Origin: an uncultured Clostridia bacterium
GTDB lineage: Bacteria > Bacillota > Clostridia > Christensenellales > UBA3700
Length of the DNA stretch: 8,192 bases
Direction: 5' to 3'
Assembly: GCA_947176115.1 (NCBI GenBank)
Contig: CAMWPK010000059.1
Coordinates: forward strand, 1-8,192
Every line of letters starts with the position of its first letter. Position 1 is the first letter of the stretch. A model generated the notes under the pieces. It was given only the letters and a program-made list of their open reading frames with translations. It did no database searches and had not been told where the DNA came from. A program made the position numbers and the translations under genes. Shown here piece after piece: positions 1 through 5,473 of this stretch.

Positions 1-1
1 T

Positions 2-283
2 ACTTACTTCGTAGTATACGGACAGACGACAACCAATCCGCTATTGAAGTTGACAATAAAGAAAGATACGACTGTTGCATTACTCAAGATGGAAGACGAG
101 TACATGAAAGACTTACGCCGTGACGCGACTGGCGACGGAACGAAAGTCAAAGTCAAAGAAACAGAAGTATTGGTAAGCGACGCTCAAGCCTTCGAAACTG
201 CAAAGAAGATGGTAGACTTGAGATACGACCAGATCGAGAGATATCAAGATTTACTACGTGAGCAACGCGCAATGAAGAAGTAG
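2..283 (+). CDS. C-terminal part of an unrecognised protein (5' end outside window)
   Basis: The reading frame is open from base 2 and ends at the TAG at 281-283, giving about 93 visible residues. The TTG at 44 has no Shine-Dalgarno sequence before it, and the frame continues upstream without a stop, so this is the tail of a longer gene and not a small gene. The visible part is mostly charged and hydrophilic. A region that may be beta-structured is followed by a stretch rich in Lys, Glu and Asp, then a probable amphipathic helix ending in REQRAMKK. There is no membrane segment, sortase motif or zinc motif in the visible part. I do not recognise the family and infer no function. The gene is followed by more than 500 bp of non-coding, hairpin- and repeat-rich DNA, so it is probably the last gene of its transcript. 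Confidence 0.6.
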   Translation, partial: TYFVVYGQTTTNPLLKLTIKKDTTVALLKMEDEYMKDLRRDATGDGTKVKVKETEVLVSDAQAFETAKKMVDLRYDQIERYQDLLREQRAMKK

Positions 284-322
284 CCAACCGCATATATCGG
301 CGCGCCTTCCGCCCTAAAGACT

Positions 323-420
323 AGGACTCCCTCGGGGTCACGTACGACAAGTACGCTCACCGCTCGGTTGCCGTCTTACGGACGAAAAAGTCCTGTTCGG
401 ACAATTTCGCAAAGCGAAAT
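323..420. other. Hairpin-dense intergenic block, possible structured RNA or repeat
   Basis: About 100 bases hold several perfect or near-perfect stem-loops in succession. They are GACTCC/GGGGTC (325-330 with 334-339), CGTAC/GTACG (341-345 with 351-355), CCGT/ACGG (371-374 with 378-381), GTCC/GGAC (390-393 with 399-402) and ATTTCGC/GCGAAAT (404-410 with 414-420). An alternative longer-range stem, AGGACT (323-328) with AGTCCT (389-394), would close a multibranched fold around the inner hairpins. All three minus-strand frames through the block contain stops, and no good open frame was seen on the plus strand. It is GC-richer than its surroundings. It could be a structured RNA, a dispersed palindromic repeat, or a terminator region for the gene ending at 283; no classical U-tract is visible. 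Confidence 0.45.
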
Positions 421-460
421 GCGCACCAATCTCTGCGGTTGTGACAAGCGTTATAATCGG

Positions 461-566
461 ATGAGATTCCTCGACTACGCTCGAAATGACATGACGTATT
501 CAAGGCGAAAGTAATCGCTTTATAGTTGTCATTTCGACTGGAGCATAGCGAAATGGAGAAATCTCA
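461..566. repeat. Inverted pair of REP-like palindromic repeats
   Basis: The left arm (462-491) reads TGAGATTCCTCGA, then CTACGCTCGAAATGACA. The right arm (527-566) begins TGTCATTTCGAC and ends GAGAAATCTCA, the inverse of the left arm with a short insertion. The arms are separated by about 35 bp, so the unit could fold into a long cruciform or RNA hairpin. Dispersed intergenic elements of this kind (TTTCGA core with GAGAAATCTCA end) occur in many bacterial genomes and are probably non-autonomous. No open frame is supported inside. A third related copy is at 7553-7601. Confidence 0.7.
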
Positions 567-589
567 ACAGTATGAAAATTTGATAAAGA

Positions 590-720
590 CCTTTCGACTG
601 CACTCAAGGTGACGGGCTACGCCCTCATTACGTCATATTGAGCGTATGTAGCAGAGTCAAAATATCTAATCAGCAGAGCGAAACGAAGTCTAATAATCTT
701 TTCTCCCAAGGTGGGGAGAG
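590..720. repeat. Further degenerate REP-like units upstream of hisC
   Basis: Three more divergent units of the same general type follow the inverted pair. One is CTTTCGACTGCACTCAAGGTGACG (about 591-614, quoted only as a short unit boundary). The second begins GTCATATTGAGCG and runs to about 667. The third begins GAGCGAAACGAAGTC and ends in AATCTT (about 676-700). A 6-bp stem TCTCCC/GGGAGA at 702-707 and 714-719 ends the cluster. The units are too diverged to be a recent tandem array. No gene is supported here. The minus-strand open frame that covers the area runs on antisense through hisC and has no independent support. Confidence 0.5.
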
Positions 721-741
721 CCAAGAAATATCTTGAAAGTA

Positions 742-769
742 TTGACGAATAGCCGTTTAATGTGATAAA
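742..769 (+). promoter_or_regulatory. Predicted sigma-A promoter for hisC
   Basis: A -35 box TTGACG (742-747) is followed after 16 bp by an extended -10, TGTGATAAA (761-769). This is about 60 bp upstream of the supported hisC start at 827. It sits just after the repeat cluster. The alternative -10 TAAAAT at 766-771 with an 18-bp spacer is nearly as good. Confidence 0.5.
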
Positions 770-826
770 ATCTTGATACACTGGTTTTAGAAGTATTGGC
801 TTGGTAAACAAGCTATGGAGAATAAA

Positions 827-1921
827 ATGAACTATTTGTCCAAGATTTGCAGAACTACTCATCCATACGTGGCGGGCGAGCAACCGCAAGATAAGAGTTA
901 CGTCAAACTTAATACCAACGAAAATCCATATCCGCCTTGCAAGGGGGTAAAGGAGTTTGTTAAGAATTTTGATATTGATAAGCTCAAACTTTATCCGGAT
1001 CCGCAAAACACGGCTCTTGCAGAGGAGATTGCTAAAAAGCACGGTTTGGAGAAAGAAAACGTCTTTATAGGCAACGGTAGCGACGAAGTACTTGCGATGT
1101 GTTTTTCTACGTTTTTTGACAAGGACGGCGACGGAGTAGCTTATGCCGACGTGACTTATTCTTTTTATAAGGTATGGGCAAAGGTGAACGAGATCCCCTC
1201 TTGCGTTATTCCGCTTTTGGACGATTTCAAGTTGGACGTATCCAAGTTCAAACAGGCAAAGTGCCAAGGAATGATAATTTGCAATCCCAATGCGCCTACT
1301 GGACTTATCGTCAATAGACTTGACTTAATGGCTATCATTGAAGCCAATCCTGAAAAGATAATAATTATCGATGAAGCGTACGCAGATTTTTGCAACTGTT
1401 CTATGGCGAATTACGTCAATAAATATCCCAATCTGCTAATAGTACGCACGTTCTCAAAATCGTACTCTTTGGCGGGAGCAAGATGCGGATACGCGCTTGG
1501 CAATACGGCGCTAATCAACGGACTTAAGACGATAAAGGATTCTTTCAACAGTTATACCGTCAATGCGCTCACAGAGGGTATAGCGGTCAGAGCATTGCAA
1601 GATACAGAGTATTTCAATTCTTGCGTAGACAAAATTATCGCTACGAGAGATAAAGTCGCAGACGAATTGAGAGGGCTGGGATTTGAGGTATTGCAGTCCA
1701 ATTCCAATTTCTTGTTTGTAAAGCACAACGAGCGTCCGGCAAGCGAGATATATTATCAGCTCAAAAAACTTGGCGTGTTGGTAAGACACTTTAGTTACGG
1801 CAGGATTGACAATTACCTGCGTATCACAGTCGGTTCGCCAAAAGAAATGGCAAGTCTTGTATCGGCTTTGGACGAGATACTGAAGGTGGAGTATAGCAAG
1901 AGCGACTTAGAAGAAGAGTAA
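827..1921 (+). CDS. hisC: Histidinol-phosphate aminotransferase
   Basis: A PLP-dependent class I/II aminotransferase of 364 residues, the usual length for HisC. It converts imidazole acetol phosphate and glutamate to histidinol phosphate and 2-oxoglutarate in histidine synthesis, in the cytoplasm. Visible family motifs are LNTNENPYP (28-36), the cofactor-phosphate region FIGNGSDE (80-87), NPNAPTG (153-159), DEAYADF (182-188), the Schiff-base lysine in TFSKSYSLAG (K211), the phosphate-binding R219, and the C-terminal substrate-arginine segment LRITVGS. The start is placed at 827, not at the ATG at 815. A GGAG (817-820) lies six bases before 827 and actually overlaps the 815 codon, which has no ribosome binding site of its own. 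No other his genes are in the window, so the enzyme may also serve aromatic amino acid transamination, as some HisC enzymes do. Confidence 0.93.
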   Translation: MNYLSKICRTTHPYVAGEQPQDKSYVKLNTNENPYPPCKGVKEFVKNFDIDKLKLYPDPQNTALAEEIAKKHGLEKENVFIGNGSDEVLAMCFSTFFDKDGDGVAYADVTYSFYKVWAKVNEIPSCVIPLLDDFKLDVSKFKQAKCQGMIICNPNAPTGLIVNRLDLMAIIEANPEKIIIIDEAYADFCNCSMANYVNKYPNLLIVRTFSKSYSLAGARCGYALGNTALINGLKTIKDSFNSYTVNALTEGIAVRALQDTEYFNSCVDKIIATRDKVADELRGLGFEVLQSNSNFLFVKHNERPASEIYYQLKKLGVLVRHFSYGRIDNYLRITVGSPKEMASLVSALDEILKVEYSKSDLEEE

Positions 1922-1964
1922 AGAATACTTTCGACAAAACTAGACCTTTTTATAGAGAATTTTC

Positions 1965-1995
1965 AAAGATACTGCTTTCAAAAAGTGGTATCTTT
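1965..1995 (+). terminator. 14-bp hairpin between hisC and the next gene
   Basis: AAAGATACTGCTTT (1965-1978) pairs with AAAGTGGTATCTTT (1982-1995) over 14 positions, counting two G-U wobbles, around a CAA loop. It ends six bases before the ATG at 2001, with a short TTTATTGT tail. It may be a weak terminator for hisC. Alternatively it may be a structure controlling translation of the next gene, which has no visible Shine-Dalgarno sequence. Confidence 0.5.
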
Positions 1996-2000
1996 ATTGT

Positions 2001-3116
2001 ATGGAAAAATTTTTGACGCAAGTAAGTGAAAACATATCTTCCGACGTGGCAAAGGTTGTGGTTGACGTTATGCCTATGGGGCATATATGCGTGTGCTATT
2101 TGAGCAAGGATAAAGAGCTTGTCCAAAAGGCGGTTAAGGAAATAAGCGAATTCGAGTACAAGATCACTTACGTTGAATATCCCGACGGGGTAGTATGCGA
2201 CAGTGAAAGCGCGCAAGATATAGTGGAGAGCGGTGACGACGTAAGATTATTCTTGGGCATAGGGGGCAGAGAGATAGCAAATCTTCTTTGCATAGCCTGC
2301 GAGAAAAGGTCGTTGTTATATGCTCTTATTACTAATTCTCCATTTTTGTACGGCGTGGGATATGCGCTCAAAGGAGTAGCGCCAATCAAGTTGTTGATTG
2401 ATAATGACGGCAAAGATAGCTTTGAAGACTATGCAAAATGCGTAGGCGCGATTTTGGCGCATAGAGTTGCGCTTTGGGAAAAAAAGTATATACATCATAT
2501 GATTGGTATTCAAGACTATGCCAAGCTAAAACAAGAGCAAGACTTGCTTGACGGCATAATCGGCAATGGGAATATGTTGGACGCGGACAAGCTCTTTGGC
2601 GGGATTTTGGAGTATGCTCAGATATTCGATACGTCATACAAGCCGTCAGTGGAGATACTTGCTCAGCTTATAGAAAATATCAATCTTACGAATGATAGGG
2701 GCGAAAGCATGTTGCTTGCCGGTATCGCGCTAGTCAAGTATTTTAAGGCGATTATGTCTATTGAGGAGTGTATGTTGATACCGCCGTCAGACGTATCTTC
2801 GCGTTGTCGCGCGCTTGCTAAAATCTTGGGGAGCGACGTCAGCGACGTAATCAGTATGGTTAAGGATAGGAAATTCCAAAGTAAATGGCTGTATATCCAT
2901 AATGAGTATAGAGAGGATATGCTCAAAGAGATAGAAGAACTCGATGCAAAACTGCCAAAAATTATTAAAAGCGCAAAGAGGTTTATGCAAGACGTAGGCT
3001 ATCACTTGGGAGAAGATTACGATTGCAACAGTATTATTCAACTCATTTACAATCTCTCTCCAATCGTTCATGAGTGTTCGCCGATAGCAATGGCAGAAGT
3101 ATTGCTGGGCGAATAA
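2001..3116 (+). CDS. Predicted dehydroquinate synthase / iron-ADH-fold protein, degenerate
   Basis: A 371-aa soluble protein without signal peptide or membrane segment. The first 140 residues look like the nucleotide-binding half of the dehydroquinate synthase/iron-alcohol dehydrogenase superfamily. They show alternating beta-alpha segments, a glycine motif LGIGGREIANL (85-95) where the family has GGG-S-x-x-D, then ITNSPF (110-115) and APIKLLID (127-134), matching the positions of the family's P-T-T and P-x-x-V-I-x-D segments. The rest is probably all helical, as in the family. The conserved acidic and histidine metal ligands are not recognisable in the expected pattern, so it may be catalytically altered or inactive. 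The match is from memory of the fold and is weak. It follows hisC with a 79-bp gap holding a hairpin and lacks a clear ribosome binding site before 2001. An internal start is possible, but none is better supported. Confidence 0.45.
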   Translation: MEKFLTQVSENISSDVAKVVVDVMPMGHICVCYLSKDKELVQKAVKEISEFEYKITYVEYPDGVVCDSESAQDIVESGDDVRLFLGIGGREIANLLCIACEKRSLLYALITNSPFLYGVGYALKGVAPIKLLIDNDGKDSFEDYAKCVGAILAHRVALWEKKYIHHMIGIQDYAKLKQEQDLLDGIIGNGNMLDADKLFGGILEYAQIFDTSYKPSVEILAQLIENINLTNDRGESMLLAGIALVKYFKAIMSIEECMLIPPSDVSSRCRALAKILGSDVSDVISMVKDRKFQSKWLYIHNEYREDMLKEIEELDAKLPKIIKSAKRFMQDVGYHLGEDYDCNSIIQLIYNLSPIVHECSPIAMAEVLLGE

Positions 3117-3161
3117 AAGTATTATAATAAATTAACGTTAAATTAAATAATTAAGTTATCG

Positions 3162-3192
3162 AAAGAGCGTGCTTACTGTACGCTCTTTTTTC
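3162..3192 (+). terminator. Intrinsic terminator after the 2001-3116 gene
   Basis: AAAGAGCGT (3162-3170) pairs with ACGCTCTTT (3180-3188), extended inward by a G-U and a C-G pair to an 11-bp stem with a TTACT loop. A run of six T's ends the structure. It closes the hisC-side transcript before the next operon. Confidence 0.85.
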
Positions 3193-3229
3193 ATTGACAA
3201 GATTCTACATTTTTTGCATTTGCGCTCAA

Positions 3230-3258
3230 GTATAAAAGTCTTTTTGCTGGCAAAAATC
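3230..3258 (+). promoter_or_regulatory. Candidate sigma-F-like (forespore) promoter
   Basis: GTATA (3230-3234) followed by GGCAAAAATC (3249-3258) matches the remembered sigma-F pattern GYWTA...GGNRANANTW at all but the last -10 base. The 14-bp spacer is one to two bases shorter than usual. The predicted transcript start near 3265 leaves a leader of about 20 bases containing the GGAGA at 3276-3280, which fits. A TTGACA at 3194-3199 could act as a sigma-A -35, but there is no matching -10 at 16-18 bp. Confidence 0.4.
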
Positions 3259-3284
3259 AAAGTAACATATCAATCGGAGAAATT

Positions 3285-3746
3285 ATGAAAACAGTAGCGA
3301 TATACATATTGGCAATCATATTTTTGTCGGCAGTGGCGCTGGGGCTATCATATCAAGTAAAGTTGCCTGAGGGCGCGCAAGAAATGCAGGTGTACTCGCT
3401 TGCCACACCGCTAGTGGGCGAGTGCGAGCAAGTGGACGTGATGACGAATTTTAATATTTATCATTATTACGACAAATTTGTGAGTATAAAAGATAGCAAG
3501 CTGGACAATACTTTGGGTGTCGCTTACGTATATCCCAAAGATAGCATGAGCGAGCAACTACTAATGAAAAGACTTTCGATAGACGTGAGGTTTACACAAG
3601 ACCTTGAGGACGGCGTAACTTATTACGGCAAAAGCAAGGCGGGCGGTAGAAGCGTGTATATCGACGGACAGGAAATAAACGTACAAATTGTAAACAATAA
3701 AAATTATATCATCGTGGGCTTTCCGCTGATTATGGGAAGTTACTAA
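3285..3746 (+). CDS. Small membrane-anchored YwmB-like protein
   Basis: 153 aa, with an N-terminal hydrophobic segment (residues 4-22) that is either a signal peptide or an anchor, followed by an extracytoplasmic domain. The C-terminal stretch, with YIDGQEINVQI (125-135) and YIIVGFPLI (141-149) ending in Y153, resembles the end of YwmB-family proteins (TATA-box-binding-like fold), where an N-V-Q-I strand is followed by a final T-P-x-I-x-x-E-Y strand. It is shorter than typical YwmB. The function of YwmB is not established; in Bacillus the gene lies near spoIID and spoIIQ. Here it sits 14 bp upstream of a SpoIIQ-like gene and is surely co-transcribed, which supports the call. The start has GGAGA at 3276-3280, four bases before ATG. 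The assignment rests on short motifs and context, so it is moderate. Confidence 0.5.
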   Translation: MKTVAIYILAIIFLSAVALGLSYQVKLPEGAQEMQVYSLATPLVGECEQVDVMTNFNIYHYYDKFVSIKDSKLDNTLGVAYVYPKDSMSEQLLMKRLSIDVRFTQDLEDGVTYYGKSKAGGRSVYIDGQEINVQIVNNKNYIIVGFPLIMGSY

Positions 3747-3760
3747 TTGGAGGTAGTAAA

Positions 3761-4465
3761 ATGTCAAAGCAAACGAAACGCACCAAAGAAAAAAGACAAG
3801 GCGCGCCCAGTCAGACAGGAGTAAAAGTGGCGCAGTTTTTCAAGAAGAATATCTACGTAATCTTGATGATCGTATGTATTCTTGCAATTGCGACTATGAT
3901 AACCTTAGCCGTAGTACTCAATAACAACAACGCAGACACGGTTTTGAAGCCTATCGTATCGGGAGATGATAATTCCGGAAATGTTCCGCCTGTTGTCAAG
4001 CCGGACGATCCAAAAGACGACGATGTTATCCAACCGCCTACAAAGTTGGATTTCGTCATGGCAGACCCATTGGATGAATACACGTTCGGACAAACTTACT
4101 CTGAAGAGCACGTATTCAATGCAACTCTAAACCATTGGCATCCGCACGAGGCGCTTGACTTTTTAGCGAAGAAGGGTAGCAACGTAAAATGCGTATTTGA
4201 CGGAACTGTAAAGGAAGTCGTTAAGGACGGTTATAGCGGAACCATCGTTACCATTGAACACCAAGACGGGTTCACTACCGTATATAAACTTCTTGACAAC
4301 GTAACCGTGAAAGCAGGTGACAAGGTGTCCAAGGGCGACGTTATCGGTAAAGTTTCCGAAACTGCCGAGGACGAGATGGCTGACGGAGCGCATATCCACT
4401 TGGAGCTCTACAAAGACGGTCAAAGAATCAATCCGCTCGATTATTTGTTGTCCGGAGATAAATAA
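3761..4465 (+). CDS. spoIIQ: M23 (LytM) peptidase, SpoIIQ-like
   Basis: 234 aa: a basic cytoplasmic tail (1-30), one membrane helix (about 31-53), a Pro/Asp-rich linker (60-95) and an M23 domain (about 105-228). Zinc ligands H129 and D133 lie in HEALD, and the catalytic and ligand pair H211/H213 in GAHIHLEL, so the site looks complete, unlike Bacillus SpoIIQ, where it is degenerate. The lysostaphin-type YxHL histidine is replaced (TVYKLL), as in SpoIIQ-type proteins. The segment before the first His (TLNHWHPH) and the end (GQRINPLDYL) also follow clostridial SpoIIQ. SpoIIQ is made in the forespore and forms the channel/zipper with mother-cell SpoIIIAH during engulfment. The start is clear: GGAGG at 3749-3753, seven bases before ATG. 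It is the second gene of an operon with the YwmB-like gene. A vegetative cell-wall M23 endopeptidase is the alternative. Confidence 0.75.
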   Translation: MSKQTKRTKEKRQGAPSQTGVKVAQFFKKNIYVILMIVCILAIATMITLAVVLNNNNADTVLKPIVSGDDNSGNVPPVVKPDDPKDDDVIQPPTKLDFVMADPLDEYTFGQTYSEEHVFNATLNHWHPHEALDFLAKKGSNVKCVFDGTVKEVVKDGYSGTIVTIEHQDGFTTVYKLLDNVTVKAGDKVSKGDVIGKVSETAEDEMADGAHIHLELYKDGQRINPLDYLLSGDK

Positions 4466-4497
4466 AACGTAACAAATCTATTAAAGAGTGTAAAGGT

Positions 4498-4532
4498 GAA
4501 AAAAGACTACTCCTACAGAGTAGCCTTTTTTA
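4498..4532. terminator. Bidirectional terminator between spoIIQ-like gene and rplI
   Basis: CTACTC (4507-4512) pairs with GAGTAG (4518-4523) around CTACA. After one A-C mismatch the stem extends as G-C and then through the flanking A-run and T-run. The upstream A-run and downstream T-run give a U-tract on both strands, fitting two convergent genes. Confidence 0.8.
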
Positions 4533-4586
4533 TCTCTTATCTCTTATCTCTTATTTCTTATCTATACTTCTTACTTCTTACTTCTA
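4531..4586. repeat. Array of eight 7-bp units ending in the rplI stop codon
   Basis: The sequence divides without gaps into 7-mers: TATCTCT three times, TATTTCT, TATCTAT, ACTTCTT twice, and ACTTCTA. The last three bases are the complement of the rplI TAG stop. The plus strand is almost purely pyrimidine plus A. It probably arose by slippage and lies in the 3' untranslated region of rplI. Confidence 0.75.
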
Positions 4587-5027
4587 TTCCGGCTTGACGT
4601 CTACCTTAATCGTAGCGCTGACGTTGGTATACACTTTAAGTTCCACGTCGAATACGCCGGCAGTCTTGATAGAATCTTTGAGATTGATTTTCTTTTTGTC
4701 GATTTCGTAGCCGAGCTTGGCAAGTTCGCCGGCTATTTCTTTTGAAGTAACCGCGCCAAATGACTTGCCGTTGTCGCCGAACTTAATGACCACGTTGATC
4801 ATCTTCCCATCGAGTTCTTTTGCCATAGCTACGGCGTCTTCGTATTCTTTTTGTTTTTGCCTTGCCAAAGCCAAGTTCTTTTGATTGGTTTCGTTAATGA
4901 CGCCTGCAGTAGCTTGTTGCGCCAAATTCTTTTTAATTAAAAAGTTGCGAGCATATCCGTCGTTTACTTCAACGATTTCGCCTTTTTTGCCTACGCTCTT
5001 CACGTCTTTTAACAGTAAAACTTTCAT
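4584..5027 (-). CDS. rplI: 50S ribosomal protein bL9
   Basis: 147 aa, the usual length of bL9, which binds 23S rRNA domain V near the L1 stalk and helps keep the reading frame. The N-terminal signature MKVLLLKDVKSVGKKGEIVEVNDGY is intact (first 25 residues; key segments are VGKKGE at 12-17 and NDGYARNFLI at 22-31). A long connecting helix (about 41-74) leads to the C-terminal domain (about 75-147). GAGGTG on the minus strand (complement of 5032-5037) lies four bases before the ATG. It stands alone with its own promoter and not beside rpsR/ssb or dnaB/DHH-phosphoesterase genes, which are common partners. Confidence 0.97.
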   Translation of the reverse strand: MKVLLLKDVKSVGKKGEIVEVNDGYARNFLIKKNLAQQATAGVINETNQKNLALARQKQKEYEDAVAMAKELDGKMINVVIKFGDNGKSFGAVTSKEIAGELAKLGYEIDKKKINLKDSIKTAGVFDVELKVYTNVSATIKVDVKPE

Positions 5028-5049
5028 ATTTCACCTCACTTGCGTAATT

Positions 5050-5078
5050 ATTTTAGCACATTATTCTCAACATAGCAA
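5050..5078 (-). promoter_or_regulatory. Predicted sigma-A promoter for rplI
   Basis: On the minus strand, TTGCTA (complement of 5073-5078) is followed after 17 bp by TAAAAT (complement of 5050-5055), which is preceded by TGC, an extended -10. It lies about 25-50 bp upstream of the rplI start. Confidence 0.6.
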
Positions 5079-5117
5079 TAGGAAAATTGCAATTAGAATA
5101 AATCATTAAGAATTGCC

Positions 5118-5123
5118 TATAAT
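5118..5123 (+). promoter_or_regulatory. Consensus -10 box for the DUF1540 gene
   Basis: A perfect TATAAT lies 23 bp before the ATG at 5147, with AGGAGG (5136-5141) between. There is no good -35 at 17 bp; TTAGAA at 5093-5098 would need a 19-bp spacer. The promoter is divergent from the rplI promoter in the same gap. Confidence 0.5.
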
Positions 5124-5146
5124 ACTAGTAAAAAAAGGAGGAAGTT

Positions 5147-5461
5147 ATGTCGGGACTTAAATGCACAACGCACAACTGCGAGCATAATACCAATTGTCAT
5201 TGCAACGCAGGAGTGATATGTATCAGTAAAAACGGCGTCTGCAAAACCAAAGTAAAGCGTGAGTATGGATTATTGGAGCAAGAAAAAGCCAATATCGAGG
5301 CGGCTAAAGATTTTGATTTTGAAGACAACTCACAGGTATTTATTCAATGCGACAGTACCAAGTGCTGTTATAATCACAACAACGCTTGTTGCTCTCAAAT
5401 CGTCAACGTGTGCGACGGTATGCTACGTACCAAATGTTTTACGAAGAACGTAAAAGAGTAG
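5147..5461 (+). CDS. DUF1540 protein with two cysteine-rich domains
   Basis: 104 aa with 13 cysteines in two clusters. The first domain (C6, C11, C17, C19, C25, C32; HNCEHNTNCHCNAGVICIS) and the second (C68, C73, C74, C81, C82, C89, C97; TKCCYNHNNACCSQIVNVC) both follow the DUF1540 pattern of Cys, N/H-rich turn, Cys-x-A-x-x-I. A charged linker (35-63) joins them. DUF1540 proteins are small, common in Clostridia and of unestablished function; the cysteine pattern suggests metal binding. No signal peptide. AGGAGG five bases before the ATG decides the start. It converges on the YugP-like gene with only 12 bp between stop codons and no terminator visible between them. Confidence 0.88.
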   Translation: MSGLKCTTHNCEHNTNCHCNAGVICISKNGVCKTKVKREYGLLEQEKANIEAAKDFDFEDNSQVFIQCDSTKCCYNHNNACCSQIVNVCDGMLRTKCFTKNVKE

Positions 5462-5473
5462 TAAGTTAGAGTT

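Noticed and set aside
44..283. Separate 79-aa gene starting at TTG 44
   Set aside because: There is no ribosome binding site and the frame is open back to the window edge, so it is the tail of a longer gene.
461..566. CRISPR array or insertion sequence
   Set aside because: Only two inverted, unequal units with no regular direct repeats or spacers, and no transposase frame nearby.
617..1267. 216-aa open frame on the minus strand
   Set aside because: It lies largely antisense to hisC, which has strong family motifs. The rest runs through the repeat cluster, and the sequence is not recognisable as any protein.
3194..3199. TTGACA as a sigma-A -35 for the YwmB-like operon
   Set aside because: No -10 sequence is found 16-18 bp downstream, and TATAAA at 3231 is much too far away.
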